Shown: positions 34,411 to 44,286 of the stretch, one piece after another
Layout of the letters: each line of letters begins with the position of its first letter
Numbering within the stretch: position 1 is the stretch's first letter
Assembly (NCBI GenBank): GCA_963819175.1
Contig: CAWFVJ010000025.1
Coordinates: 183,089 to 247,088 of the forward strand
Length of the DNA stretch: 64,000 nucleotides
Origin: CAWBRT01 sp963819175
GTDB lineage: Bacteria > Acidobacteriota > Terriglobia > Terriglobales > Acidobacteriaceae
Direction of reading: 5' to 3'
The notes under the pieces: model-generated
The model's input: only the letters and a program-made list of their open reading frames with translations
Told to the model about the DNA's origin: nothing
The model's database searches: none
Position numbers and translations under genes: made by a program

Positions 34411-34551
34411 TTGGCAACTCTACTTAGCTTGATTCTTGCCTTTTCATCCTTCGTCGGCACGGCAACACCGCCAGCCGGCGGCGGCACCACTAACCCTCCC
34501 GGGGTCATTCAGCCTGACGGAAGTTCCGGACCGCCGCCACTCGGCAGGTAA
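34411..34551 (+). CDS. possible 46-aa secreted Pro/Gly-rich peptide (TTG start)
   Basis: A TTG at 34411, six bases after a strong AAAGGAGTC, opens a 46-codon frame ending TAA at 34549-34551. Residues 2-18 are hydrophobic (ATLLSLILAFSSFVGTA). The rest is Pro/Gly-rich (TPPAGGGTTNPP, GSSGPPPLGR). It resembles a minimal exported peptide. It ends 54 bases before the frameshifted membrane-protein gene. The evidence is the ribosome-binding site and the amphipathic layout only. Confidence 0.45.
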   Translation: MATLLSLILAFSSFVGTATPPAGGGTTNPPGVIQPDGSSGPPPLGR

Positions 34552-34605
34552 GGCTGCATTTGCCCACTGCCGGGTTTGCGGGTATTCTGACGCTACCCGG
34601 CAGCT

Positions 34606-35350
34606 ATGCTTTCGTTGCACCAGCTCGTAATTTGGGTCGCCGCTCCGATCATGTTGGCTTTGATAGCGGTGGTTATGGTGCGCCGGAAACTCTCCGCGGA
34701 ATTTCCAGTCTTCTTTGGCTATGCGCTCTTCCATGTCGTGCAAGTGCCCATCGAGCTCTATTGCTACTTCCATTCCCGAGCGCTCTATTTCTATGCGTTC
34801 TGGATTATCCAAGCGTTCGATTTTCTGCTGGTGATCGCGGTCATCCAGGAGGTATTCGGCGCGGTGCTTGCGCGAATATCTGATTCTGAGAAGAAGGGCC
34901 AATCAGATTTACCGTTGCGCCGTTCTGGCACTGGTTGTGGTGGCATTCGGGACCGCGCTGCTGGCGCCCGGTACCGAAACGGACCGCACCGTCGCGGGCC
35001 TACTGACGCTTGATACCAGCTCGATGATCATTCAATTGGGCGTTCTAGCGACTCTGTTCGTGATGTCGCGAATGCTGGTGCTGAGCTGGGGACAGTTGCC
35101 ATTCGGAATTGCATTGGGCTTTGGAGTGATGGCGTGCGTGCAGCTTGCAGTTTCGATGATGCGGAGCTACCTGGGAGATGGAAGCACCCCGGGTTACGTG
35201 CTGCTTCGTCCGCTCGCCTATAACCTTGCGGTATTGATCTGGCTCTTCTATGCGGCGAAACGCGAGCGGCGCAAAGACGTATCCGCACTGCCGCCGGAAG
35301 ACGAGGTAAACCGCTGGAATGAGACACTGGAGAAGATGCCGCGTCTCTGA
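34606..35350 (+). pseudogene. multi-pass membrane protein of unknown function, single frameshift
   Basis: The frame from ATG 34606 gives four hydrophobic helices (HQLVIWVAAPIMLALIAVVM onward) up to EVFGAVL. The frame from 34868 continues REYLILRRRANQIYRCAVLA with three further helices and a charged tail ending at 35350. Removing one base near 34866 gives a 247-aa, seven-helix protein. A TTG at 34868 could start the second part separately, but the smooth join of helices argues for one gene. No family is recognised. Confidence 0.65.
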
Positions 35351-35370
35351 CCGGCAATCGCCTCGCCGTG

Positions 35371-36315
35371 CTACATCCTGTCGAACTTCAGCTCGCCTCT
35401 GGCTCGCAGCTCGGAAGGCAGCAGAGCACTGTAGATGGCGGTGTTGACCGGCAAATCGAGCCCAAGTTCCTTGCCCATACGAACGACCGCTCCGCACAGC
35501 GACTTTAGTTCGGAAGGACGCCCCTCCAGAATATCGCGCTGCATGGAGGTCGTGCCTCCAGCGGGCATGGCATCGACGATGCGCATGGTGTCATCCACCG
35601 AACTGGCGGGCATCTTTACGCCCTTCGCTCTTGCCAGGGTGTCGATTTCCTGAATTGTCCGGTGGAGCAACTGCCGGGTCTCCGGCGTCTGGCGCACAAT
35701 GCCGGCCGGCGATCTGGTGATGCTGGCCACTCCCCCAAACCCGGTAATAAAGAAGAACTTGATCCAAAACCTGACGTAGATGTCTTCTGGAATGACGGCT
35801 TGGACGCCAGACTTGGCGATGGCCGCGCGCAACGGTTCAAGCCTTGGCGTGATGGAATTGTCCTGTTCCTTGAACGCGATGAAAGGGTCAAGGCCGAAAT
35901 GCCGGATATGTCCCGGCTCGACGATCGTGCTCATCACGCCGCAGAGTCCAACCAGGACCTTGTCCTTTCCAACCATCCGCGACAACTCATCCGGGGCATC
36001 CACCCCGTTCTGTAACGGAACGACCATGGTTCTTGGGCCAACGAGGGGTTTGAGGACGGGAGCCAGTTCCGAAATTTGCTCGGCCCTGACGGCCACCAGC
36101 ACAACATCGACCGGCCCGACATCGTTCGGCTGTTCTGAAACTCGAACACTGGGCAGCACAAAATCACCTTTTATGCTGTCCACTTTCAGCCCATGCTGCC
36201 GCATGGCTTCCAGGGTGCGGCCTCGCGCCAGGAACCAGACTTCTTCTCCCGACTGTGCCAGTCTGCCACCGAAATATCCGCCAACAGCTCCCGCCCCTAT
36301 GACCGCAAATCGCAT
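35371..36315 (-). CDS. 2-dehydropantoate 2-reductase (ketopantoate reductase) family
   Basis: This 314-aa protein has the N-terminal Rossmann motif RFAVIGAGAVGGYFGGRLA and VPLQNGVDAPDEL. The catalytic Lys lies in VRFWIKFFFITGFGGVASIT, and the C-terminal helical domain has a Ser-rich binding loop (TSMQRDILEGRPSELKSL). PanE reduces ketopantoate to pantoate for coenzyme A synthesis. Several paralogues exist in many genomes, and no panB or panC lies nearby, so the substrate is not certain. The ATG at 36315 is chosen where homology begins. Confidence 0.8.
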   Translation of the reverse strand: MRFAVIGAGAVGGYFGGRLAQSGEEVWFLARGRTLEAMRQHGLKVDSIKGDFVLPSVRVSEQPNDVGPVDVVLVAVRAEQISELAPVLKPLVGPRTMVVPLQNGVDAPDELSRMVGKDKVLVGLCGVMSTIVEPGHIRHFGLDPFIAFKEQDNSITPRLEPLRAAIAKSGVQAVIPEDIYVRFWIKFFFITGFGGVASITRSPAGIVRQTPETRQLLHRTIQEIDTLARAKGVKMPASSVDDTMRIVDAMPAGGTTSMQRDILEGRPSELKSLCGAVVRMGKELGLDLPVNTAIYSALLPSELRARGELKFDRM

Positions 36316-36485
36316 GGTTTCTTCCTCCACCGAGCATGCCCGCCCGGCAATGCGCCAGCTATATCAATCTAAACTATTTGCGGCCGTGGTGGGCGACTGG
36401 CGACAGCCGTTCATTCTGCTGCAAATGAAAAAGGCAGCCGCCGTGTCAACGCGCTGCGCTGTGGATGATTCAGAAAGAAAAACTA

Positions 36486-36519
36486 CCCCACGTTAGCCCA
36501 AAATCGGGGCGAACGTGGG
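36486..36519. repeat. covarying hairpin element 12 (distant copy)
   Basis: CCCCACGTTAGCCC / GGGGCGAACGTGGG around AAAATC, preceded by AAACTA. It lies 20 kb from the main cluster, between panE-like and M48 genes. Confidence 0.8.
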
Positions 36520-36540
36520 CGCCACCCGGCCCGTGCCGCG

Positions 36541-37599
36541 TCAGTTCTCGCGACGATGCAGCGTCGGCTGATCGTCATCCTTCTTCTGATTCTGATTGCT
36601 ATCGTTCGTATTGGCGCTGGGCTCTCCGCGGCGAAGTGCGGGAGCAGGCTCCTTGTCCTTGTCTTTATCCTTGTCGTCGACCTTGCGCCGGTTTTCCAGT
36701 TTCGCCAGGCGCGCTTTCACTGACTGAAACTCCGATGTATCGAGCAGATACTGGTTGCGATCCGGGAGAATGTGCCCGATTTCTTCCTGCGTTTTCTCGA
36801 TGCGATCAGGCGTGGGAGGATGGCTTTCGAAGGTCTTACTGAGCAAGCCTGGCTTCTTCTTCTCCATGGCTTCAAGCTTCTCGAAGAAGAGCACGAAAGA
36901 CTGCGGATCGTAGCCGCTCTTGTAGAGATACTCCACGCCGAGGTAATCGGCCTGAGCCTCGAATGCACGCGAGAACTTCAGAAACGCCACCGGCAGTGAC
37001 AGACCGGCAACGCCCGACACGGCGTAGCCGAGGCCGCCTCCGACAAAGATGAGCGGGATGGAGGCAATGCTCGCGATCTCTCCACGGGTGGCGCCGCGCG
37101 CGGCATGGCAGGCGCAGACGTGCGCAATCTCGTGCGCCATCACGCCAGCCAGCTCCGATTCGTTGTCGGCGGCAAGTATCAAGCCCGAGTTTACGAAGAA
37201 AAAGCCGCCGGGAAGCGCAAATGCATTGACCTCGTCGGAGTCGATGACCTGGATTGTGAACGGAACCTGGGCGTCGGAGTTACGCACAATGTTCTGTCCG
37301 ATGCGGTTGACATACTCGGTGACCACAGGGTCCTGCACCATCTTCGCCGTGCGGTTGATCTGTTCGGCAAAACCTTTTCCCAACGAAATCTGCTTCTCGA
37401 TGGAGTACCAGTTGCCCACGCCTCGGCCGCAGCCTACGTTGCGGTTTCCGATCGCGCTGAGGTCGTTGATGCTGCCGTCGTGATACTTCGTCTCGGATGA
37501 ATCGGCGGTGCCGGCCTTCGCGGTATCGGCGGCACGTGCGGCGAGCGACGGCGCAAGCACGGCCGCGAGCGCCAGAATCCAAAGCTTGGGGGACCTCAT
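36541..37599 (-). CDS. M48-family zinc metalloprotease, exported
   Basis: This 352-aa protein has a signal peptide (SPKLWILALAAVLAPSLAARA). The catalytic HEIAH lies in AGVMAHEIAHVCACHAARG, with the third zinc ligand probably the Glu of FEAQADYLGVEYL. The C-terminal tail is highly charged and repetitive (DDKDKDKDKEPAP). It resembles BepA/YggG-type periplasmic M48 proteases that police outer-membrane assembly. The start at 37599 has GAGGAAG upstream. It is transcribed alone. Confidence 0.85.
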   Translation of the reverse strand: MRSPKLWILALAAVLAPSLAARAADTAKAGTADSSETKYHDGSINDLSAIGNRNVGCGRGVGNWYSIEKQISLGKGFAEQINRTAKMVQDPVVTEYVNRIGQNIVRNSDAQVPFTIQVIDSDEVNAFALPGGFFFVNSGLILAADNESELAGVMAHEIAHVCACHAARGATRGEIASIASIPLIFVGGGLGYAVSGVAGLSLPVAFLKFSRAFEAQADYLGVEYLYKSGYDPQSFVLFFEKLEAMEKKKPGLLSKTFESHPPTPDRIEKTQEEIGHILPDRNQYLLDTSEFQSVKARLAKLENRRKVDDKDKDKDKEPAPALRRGEPSANTNDSNQNQKKDDDQPTLHRREN

Positions 37600-37850
37600 G
37601 AATACACTTCCTCGGTTGTTAAGAACACGGCCGCCAACAAGGGTTTTCGCGGGGCTCAAGGCCCGGCTTCTTTGCGCGAATCTGATCTAATTCTATTCCG
37701 TTGTCCGATCCTTGCTGCTTCGGCCACAAACGATTTCCAGCCGAAGCAGACGGCGGTCGGGGAATTAGATGCGGTTGGCGACAACAGGTGCTGCTCGAAT
37801 AAGTGATTGTCTTTCAAAGTGATACATCCGGCAGGCTCGGATTTCCCGCG

Positions 37851-37887
37851 CAAAATAAGAAAGGGCCGCCCCGCGAGGGCAGCCCTT
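37851..37887 (-). terminator. Rho-independent terminator of the beta-barrel gene
   Basis: AAGGGCTGCCC and GGGCGGCCCTT arms (minus strand) are followed by TCTTATTTTG, about 50 bases past the stop at 37935. Confidence 0.75.
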
Positions 37888-37934
37888 CGATCCACATCTC
37901 TCAAAAACCACGTTAGACTTTCGGCGATTCGAGC

Positions 37935-38561
37935 CTACTTCACCTGCTTGCTGCCGATGTGGTAACTCAAGCCAGCCGAGATACGGTAGCTGTTGAAGTC
38001 TTCCGCAAAAAGGCGCGAGTGAAGGTAATCGGCGAGCAAGACGATGGAAGCATGCGGCACCACGTGGAAAATCTCGAATCCTCCGCCGGCACCATAGAAC
38101 ATCCTGTATTCGGCTTTCGACTGCCCCCCAACTGGAATGAATGCAGGGATCCCCGCGGGTTGCACGGTGACGAGCGACTCGTGAACCAATCCCCCACCGG
38201 GGCGCACAAAGGGGACCACATACTTATTCTTGCGCAAGAGGAATTTTGTGCCGACCGCCACGGTGTACGTGTTCACGTTGAAGGGAACATCCGTATTCCC
38301 AAAAATCGGAAGCGGTGTCACTTCGCCCCCGTTGCCGGAATAGTGGCAGAAATCGCCGCCGAGGGTCAGCCACTTAAGCCAGTTATAACCTGCCGAGAGT
38401 TCGAAGCCGCGCTGGTTGATGCTGTCCCTGGCGCTGTTCAGGTACGAAAAGCTGCTTGTCAGCTGAGCCTGTGGAATTTGCATTTGAGCAGCGGCACTGA
38501 GGCAGAACAGCGATACGAGCAGTAGGGCGCAGATCAGTAATAGAGATCTCGAAATTTTCAT
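37935..38561 (-). CDS. outer-membrane beta-barrel protein
   Basis: This 208-aa protein has a signal peptide (LLLICALLLVSLFCLSAAAQ). Alternating hydrophobic strands follow, such as RGFELSAGYNWLKWLTLGGD, NTYTVAVGTKFLLR and AEYRMFYGAGGGFEIF, ending YRISAGLSYHIGSKQVK. Size and the Tyr/Gly strand pattern match the OmpA-like/OmpX 8-strand barrel type common in Acidobacteriota. No ligand or function can be assigned. Confidence 0.75.
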   Translation of the reverse strand: MKISRSLLLICALLLVSLFCLSAAAQMQIPQAQLTSSFSYLNSARDSINQRGFELSAGYNWLKWLTLGGDFCHYSGNGGEVTPLPIFGNTDVPFNVNTYTVAVGTKFLLRKNKYVVPFVRPGGGLVHESLVTVQPAGIPAFIPVGGQSKAEYRMFYGAGGGFEIFHVVPHASIVLLADYLHSRLFAEDFNSYRISAGLSYHIGSKQVK

Positions 38562-38773
38562 GTAGTCTCCAGTTTTTTCGACAAATAGTTTCAGAATGCG
38601 CGAGGGATGGTGCGCTGCGCATCGCTACGGCAACTTCTGGCTTGAACATAAATACCAGAGAAGCAGGCCGCTGTCTCTGGAAATATGCCAATATTTTGCG
38701 AAATTTCGCTTCGGGAAGAACTTCAGGAGGGACGCCTCGACGCCGAGGTTTGGCGCCGGTGATTCAAGAGCAA

Positions 38774-38803
38774 GGAGCAAGCGGAAAACCGTCCGCTTGC
38801 TCC
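38774..38803 (-). terminator. hairpin after atoE, probable terminator
   Basis: GGAGCAAGCGG / CCGCTTGCTCC, a perfect 11-bp stem, 22 bases past the atoE stop. The T-run is weak. Confidence 0.6.
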
Positions 38804-38825
38804 CTTGATTGAGGCCGAATCTCCA

Positions 38826-40250
38826 CTATTTGATCGGCGCTACATAGGGGATGTACTGGGCGAAGAACCAGCACAGGAAAAAGACGATAGGTACGTGCAC
38901 GAGCAGCTGCAAAACGGAATAACCGACCAGATCCCTTGCCTTCAACTTCAGAATGCCCAACAAAGGCAGCATCCAGAACGGGTTCACCAGGTTGGGCAGA
39001 GCCTCGGCGGCGTTATAGATCTGCACCACCCATCCCAAGTGCACGTGGTGCAGATTCGCGGCTTGAAGCACGTAGGGCGCCTCGATGAGCCACTTGCTTC
39101 CGCCCGAAGGAACAAAGACACCCAGAATGGCCGAGTACACGGCCACCAGCAAGCCATAGGTGTTGTGAGTAGTGATATGGACAAACAGATTGGCCAGCCA
39201 GGTGGAAATCCCGGTGCCGACGATCATGCCGAAGATGACGGCATAGAACGGGAACTGGATCAGAACGCCTCCGGTAGCCGGAACGCACTCGGCAATCGCC
39301 CGGACGAATCGCTTCGGCCGCCAGTGCATGAGTATGCCTGCCGTAAGGAACATCAGGTTATAAATGTTCAGGTCCAGAGCCGCCAAAGCGCCTTGCGGCG
39401 AGCTGCGGAAGAAATCGGCGAGGTACCAGATCAGCATCGCGGAGATGAGAATCGTAAGCAGCGGGCTGTACTCGAGCCATTCTCCCGGCTTGCTTTGTGG
39501 CTCCAGAGGGCGGTCCGGCTCTTCGTACTTAATGCCGTAATCCTCGGCAGTTCTGGCCTTGTCAGGCGAGGGCGCCGACCAGTAAGCCACCGCGACCGAA
39601 ACGACGATCAGCACCACCCCGGTAACTATGCTCTGCCACAGAAACAATGTCTGGCTGAGTGGAATAAGGCCGCTGATCGCGAACAGTGGAGGGGGAATCG
39701 ATCCTTTCGTCGCCATCATCATGGCGGCCGAGGACGAAAGCCCGAGAGCCCACACCGCTCCCGTGCCCAGGTAGCCGGCGGCACCAGCCGCGCGGTAATC
39801 CATGCCCTTGACGCGGTGGGCGCATTCGCGGGTAAGCAGGCCGCTGAAGATCAGGCTCAGACCCCAGGAAATCAGCGAGGTCAGCATGGAGAACAACGCT
39901 ATCATCGCGATAGCGCCCTTGCCGGTCTTGGGAATCTTAGCCAGCAACTGGATGAGCTTATTCACCACCGGCGTGGTCGCAACCACATAACCGCCGATGA
40001 TGATCATCACCATCTGCATGGTGAATGGAACCAGAGCCCAGAAGCTCTTGCCGCCCTGGATCGCCAGTTTGCTGGGGGACTCCTTTAGCAATAGACCGAT
40101 GATGAAGACGATCACGATCCCCGCAAAGGCAAAGATCAGGGGATCAGGAAACCACTTTTCACTCCAGTTTGACAAAGCCAGGCCGAGGCGGACGAGACCG
40201 CCGTCAGCTTCCTGCTTTGACGCATTAGCCTTCGTGCTCTGGATAGCCAT
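38826..40250 (-). CDS. atoE: short-chain fatty acid transporter (AtoE family)
   Basis: This 474-aa, strongly hydrophobic protein has about 12 helices. The opening LALSNWSEKWFPDPLIFAFA, the interior PNLVNPFWMLPLLGILKLK, and FVPSGGSKWLIEAPYVLQAA are typical of AtoE, the short-chain fatty acid (butyrate/acetoacetate) carrier. The ATG at 40250, with GGAAAGG upstream, is preferred to a TTG eight codons earlier. No acetoacetate enzymes are adjacent. Confidence 0.88.
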   Translation of the reverse strand: MAIQSTKANASKQEADGGLVRLGLALSNWSEKWFPDPLIFAFAGIVIVFIIGLLLKESPSKLAIQGGKSFWALVPFTMQMVMIIIGGYVVATTPVVNKLIQLLAKIPKTGKGAIAMIALFSMLTSLISWGLSLIFSGLLTRECAHRVKGMDYRAAGAAGYLGTGAVWALGLSSSAAMMMATKGSIPPPLFAISGLIPLSQTLFLWQSIVTGVVLIVVSVAVAYWSAPSPDKARTAEDYGIKYEEPDRPLEPQSKPGEWLEYSPLLTILISAMLIWYLADFFRSSPQGALAALDLNIYNLMFLTAGILMHWRPKRFVRAIAECVPATGGVLIQFPFYAVIFGMIVGTGISTWLANLFVHITTHNTYGLLVAVYSAILGVFVPSGGSKWLIEAPYVLQAANLHHVHLGWVVQIYNAAEALPNLVNPFWMLPLLGILKLKARDLVGYSVLQLLVHVPIVFFLCWFFAQYIPYVAPIK

Positions 40251-40748
40251 GTTTTGTATACCTTTCCGCTCCAACCGTTAGGAATTTGGAATGATCTCCA
40301 ACTCGTCCCAATACAGGTCAAAAGAGAACTGCGATCCCTTGTCGCACTTCAGTCAAGATTGCGGTGACGCCATGCCAGCCGAACCGACACAACCTTCTAT
40401 GTCGTTCGTCACTGCTTAACGTGACTCCGATGGGTGGCGACATTCTACTACAAGAATCCTGTGACGTACGCCACAAAAGGAGGCGACTATCATGGATGGC
40501 GGCGACTGGAAATCACTGCCTGAGGGGTTTTTCAGGGCGGGCCCGCTGACCCCCGAGGGCTAAACCAGGTTCGCGGAGCGTATGCCTCGGGAAGAAGCCA
40601 GAGGCACAGGGCCTACGGCGAATATTTTGGCGTTTGAAAGGCGGAGCCGCGCTCGCAGCGAGGGCGCAGGCACCGGATGGACATCGCTTTGCACCCCGAT
40701 GGACATTTTCAGCGTTTTTCGCTACTTTAGGAGTGCCTGCCGACGGAG

Positions 40749-40823
<75 letters not shown>

Positions 40824-40957
40824 ATTTTTCTTCCAGTTAACTGAATCCCCAATACTTAGTTTAGATTTAGGATTCGTGTTCGTTTGGCCTCAATGGGGCA
40901 AAACAGGGCAATTTGGGATTTTCTTTCAGCAGCTTACAAGCGAACCCATTCGTCAGT

Positions 40958-41494
40958 TCAGAACTTGTGGCCGATAGCTCGTGTCGGAATTTCCGCAACT
41001 GTGCCAAGAACCTCCAAGCGACGCATGCGCTCAGTCTTTCTATCGGCTCCGATGCTGTGCGTCGAAGGCGTCCACCCGGCCAATACATTCTCAACACTGA
41101 GAGTCCCGAGAAGGGACGAGTACTCGCGGTCTGTTTTCATGATGTGCACTGTCAGCCAATTAAGCACAAAATTTACGATTTCAACGTTGAGTGTAAGTTC
41201 ACCAGCCTCGCACCTCCTCAGGAAGGATTGCACTTGCGCTCGCAGCTTGTCATGCTCGGTCCGGTGAGCAGCTAGGTCGGAATAACCGTGGAAAGCCATG
41301 GCCGCCTCTTCCGCGGCGAAATGCTCTTCTATATAAGTGGTTAACTCCAGCAGTACAGTATGCAATATGGCTTCACGGTGCCCAGCGTGCAAGCCGTCGT
41401 GCAACTGATTGAGGAGACTGAAAAGCCGCTTGTGCTGGTCGTCAAAACATTCCACGCCAACGCTAAATTTCGAATTCCATTCAAATAGCGCCAT
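40958..41494 (-). CDS. bacteriohemerythrin
   Basis: In this 178-aa protein residues 1-130 are a hemerythrin four-helix bundle. The diiron ligands are visible as His in DDQHKRLF, His and Glu in EEHFAAEEAAM, His pairs in AAHRTEHDKL, and His/Asp in VHIMKTDREY. It binds O2 reversibly in the cytoplasm, for storage, delivery or sensing. A 45-residue extra tail lacks known features. It lies alone, with about 830 bases of empty DNA upstream. Confidence 0.9.
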   Translation of the reverse strand: MALFEWNSKFSVGVECFDDQHKRLFSLLNQLHDGLHAGHREAILHTVLLELTTYIEEHFAAEEAAMAFHGYSDLAAHRTEHDKLRAQVQSFLRRCEAGELTLNVEIVNFVLNWLTVHIMKTDREYSSLLGTLSVENVLAGWTPSTHSIGADRKTERMRRLEVLGTVAEIPTRAIGHKF

Positions 41495-42325
41495 GGTGAA
41501 CCCACCTCAAATATCAGGATAATTCCAGCCAAAGTTCCACTTTTACGGGCGCGCTGACGGCGAGCACGTGACCGACGAATGGTCGTTTTCGAACCCGCGA
41601 GCAAGCGCCGTTCGCCACGGAAGCCGTGTCGAGGCGAACCGAGCCGTATCCGCGTTTCTTTCCGCATTCCTATGGGACCGAGATTGATCCAACTGATCGT
41701 GGTACGCAAGTTACAACGGTAACGATGCACAGTAGTTACTTGTAAGCCACAGCGCCGAAACGTTGCACATACTCCGTCAAGTCCTGGATCGTTGGCCATC
41801 CGGAAACTGACCTCGGCAGAATCGCGGATTGTCAGCAGGAAATCGTCACCAACCGCTATTTTCAGATTTGGGCGAACTCCAGGGCCTTGAAAGCCCCGGA
41901 ATACGTCAGAAAAGTTCTAAAATCGTCTGCTAAAGCCGACCAATGTTTTCAATAGCTTACAGATTCAGTTGGTAAACCACCTGGTTTTGGCCCAGGTGCT
42001 CTAGCGCGCAGAAGCGCATGAATATTGGCTTTCTCGCCGAATCCAGAATGCCGCAACATCTACAGAAATATCTACAGCGCCTTGGGGTGGAACTGCCACT
42101 CTCATACAAGTGATTGTCTTCAATACCTAGGTTTGAGAGCTGTCTGAGGATCCACAACTGGGTTTGCGCTAAGTGTTCTACTTTTTGGGCTGCGGCAGTT
42201 TCTTTTCTCACCGCCGAAGCCATGCAGTACGGGCCCAACGCTAATACCGGTTGGCCGCTATTCCTGATTGGCCTCCGATGCAGCATAGGCAGCCGGGTAA
42301 ATGTGAGTAAAGATGGAGTTAGACC
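41495..42325. other. intergenic stretch with no supported gene
   Basis: Short frames occur on both strands (e.g. 41957-42286 minus) but lack ribosome-binding sites, signal peptides or recognisable domains. No repeats of the two families seen elsewhere are present. Confidence 0.5.
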
Positions 42326-43534
42326 TCATTCATGGCGCAGCGCCTCAATGGGGTCAAGGCGGGCCGCATGCTTGGCGGGTAAATAGCCAAAAATAACTCC
42401 AATAGCTGCTGAAAAAATAAATGCGAGTATGTTTATCGGTAGGTTGAATAGATAAGGAACCTGCATAACCTTCGCGAGTGCTATCGAAGCAGCTGTAGCA
42501 ACGCTGATTCCAATTATGCCACCGACCGAAGACAAGGTAACGGCCTCCACCAGGAATTGCAGCAGAACCTCCGACTCAAGCGCGCCGATCGCCAGCCTGG
42601 TCCCTATTTCTCGGGTCCGTTCCGTAATCGAGACCAGCATGATATTCATTATGCCGATTCCGCCCACCAGCAGGCTTACTGCGGCTACTGCACCCAGCAG
42701 TGTGGTCATGAGCTGGGTGGTGTTCGACATTGCGGTGGCAATTTCCTTTGTATCTAGGACGTTGAAATCATCTTCTTTGCCTGCGGTAATGTGTCGGCGC
42801 TCGCGCATGAGGAGTTCAATTCGGTACCTTATGTTGTCAGTCGATATACCATCATTCGCGGCGACCATCACTGAGCCCACGTCTTGATTGCCGGCAAGTC
42901 TTCGTTGTAGCGTCCGCAAGGGAACAATAACAGCGTCGTCCTGGTCCCTTCCCATAGAGGCTTGGCCCTTTGCACTTAGGACTCCTATGATCTGACAAGA
43001 GAACTGCTTGATTCGGATTTCACCGCCGATGGGGTTTTCACCGCCAAACAGGTTCTTTCGAACCGTTTCGCCGATGATACATACGGCCTTCCCGGCATGT
43101 TCCTCGTTATCGGCAAAGTTTCGTCCGGAGGCCAGATGCCAATTGCCAGCTGTGAAGTAGTCATTGCTGGTTCCGGTTATTGAGGTGTTCCAGTTTCTTG
43201 CCCCTGCAACGACCGTAACGCTCTGGCTGGCGGTCGGGGCGACCGCCTTCAACTCGCCGATCTGCGATCTTATGGCATCTACGTCGGCAACCTTGAAACG
43301 CGGTGCGCTGGCGGCATCTCGGCCAGCTCCGGGGCGCTGTCCCGGCATAACAATCAATAGATTGCTTCCGAGGCTGGCGATCTGATCGGCAACCGATTGG
43401 GTCGCTCCCTTGCCAAGCGTCACCATGGTGATCACTGCGGAAACGCCGATCACAATCCCCAGCATGGTCAGAAATGAGCGCATTGCGTTACGGCGCATCT
43501 CTTTGAAGGCGAGAAGCAAGGTGTTCCAAAGCAT
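42326..43534 (-). CDS. MacB-type ABC transporter permease
   Basis: This 402-aa protein has an N-terminal helix (RNAMRSFLTMLGIVIGVSAVI), a large periplasmic MacB core (about 45-265), and three C-terminal helices with the FtsX motif GIMNIMLVSITERTREIGTRLA. As a mechanotransmitter it links ATP hydrolysis in the cytoplasm to export through MacA and an outer-membrane factor. Its start abuts the ATPase stop (1-base overlap). Substrates of such pumps include macrolides, peptides and lipoproteins; none is indicated here. Confidence 0.9.
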   Translation of the reverse strand: MLWNTLLLAFKEMRRNAMRSFLTMLGIVIGVSAVITMVTLGKGATQSVADQIASLGSNLLIVMPGQRPGAGRDAASAPRFKVADVDAIRSQIGELKAVAPTASQSVTVVAGARNWNTSITGTSNDYFTAGNWHLASGRNFADNEEHAGKAVCIIGETVRKNLFGGENPIGGEIRIKQFSCQIIGVLSAKGQASMGRDQDDAVIVPLRTLQRRLAGNQDVGSVMVAANDGISTDNIRYRIELLMRERRHITAGKEDDFNVLDTKEIATAMSNTTQLMTTLLGAVAAVSLLVGGIGIMNIMLVSITERTREIGTRLAIGALESEVLLQFLVEAVTLSSVGGIIGISVATAASIALAKVMQVPYLFNLPINILAFIFSAAIGVIFGYLPAKHAARLDPIEALRHE

Positions 43535-44286
43535 CAGTGCGCCTCGCCGTTCCTAACTTCTCTCTGCACAAGTCCGTCGAACATGTGCACGACCCTGTGG
43601 GCGTAGGATGCCGCGGCGCTTTCATGCGTGACCATTATGACGGCAATCCCATTGTCCCTGTTCAGAGTGGTAATCAATTCCATGATCTCACGGGTGCGCT
43701 GCGAATCGAGGTTGCCGGTTGGTTCATCAGCAAGCAGAATTGCCGGCGACGTTACGAGGGCGCGCGCTATTGCTACCCGCTGCTGCTGGCCTCCGGAGAG
43801 TTCGGTTGGAGTATGCGATTCCCAATCCGTTAGTCCCACCAGTGCCAAAGCATGCCGCGCCGTTTCGTGCCGTTGAGCACCCGGCACGCGGCGGTAAAGC
43901 AGTGGCAGTTCCACGTTTTCAAGCGCACTTGTCCTGGCCAGAAGGTTATAACCTTGAAAGACGAACCCAAAGTAGTGCCGGCGAACCAGTGCCCGCTGAT
44001 CGCGTGACAGTCTTTCCAGGCGCACGCCTCGAAAGACGTAAGAGCCTGAGCTCGGCACATCAAGGCATCCGAGGATGTTCATCATGGTCGATTTTCCCGA
44101 TCCGCTCGGGCCCATAATCGCGACGAACTCTCCAGGCCCGATGCGCAGGTCGATCCCTCGAAGGGCCTGAAGCTCAGATTGTCCGTGGCCGTACTTCTTG
44201 GTTATCGCGGACAATTCGATCAGACCCTCCGGCCCCCCTCCGCCTCCGAAGTTCCGGGGCGGGCCTTGGATTTCCAGAGTATTCAT
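43534..44286 (-). CDS. MacB/LolD-type ABC transporter ATP-binding protein
   Basis: This 250-aa ATPase has Walker A MGPSGSGKSTMMNILGCLD, the signature LSGGQQQRVAIARAL and Walker B LLADEPTGNLD, a typical LolD/MacB nucleotide-binding domain. In E. coli MacB this domain is fused to the permease; here it is separate. It overlaps the adaptor gene by 4 bases and the permease by 1, so all three are co-translated. Confidence 0.92.
   Translation of the reverse strand: MNTLEIQGPPRNFGGGGGPEGLIELSAITKKYGHGQSELQALRGIDLRIGPGEFVAIMGPSGSGKSTMMNILGCLDVPSSGSYVFRGVRLERLSRDQRALVRRHYFGFVFQGYNLLARTSALENVELPLLYRRVPGAQRHETARHALALVGLTDWESHTPTELSGGQQQRVAIARALVTSPAILLADEPTGNLDSQRTREIMELITTLNRDNGIAVIMVTHESAAASYAHRVVHMFDGLVQREVRNGEAH

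Noticed and set aside
34868..35350. separate gene starting at TTG 34868
   Set aside because: Helix pattern and a smooth one-base join to the 34606 frame make a single frameshifted gene more likely.
38805..40088. 427-codon plus-strand frame opposite atoE
   Set aside because: It is antisense to a clear membrane transporter, is rich in His/Gln/Arg, and has no ribosome-binding site or domain; a high-GC shadow.
41957..42286. 109-codon minus-strand frame in the empty stretch
   Set aside because: No ribosome-binding site, no domain, and Cys/Arg-rich composition unlike a real protein.
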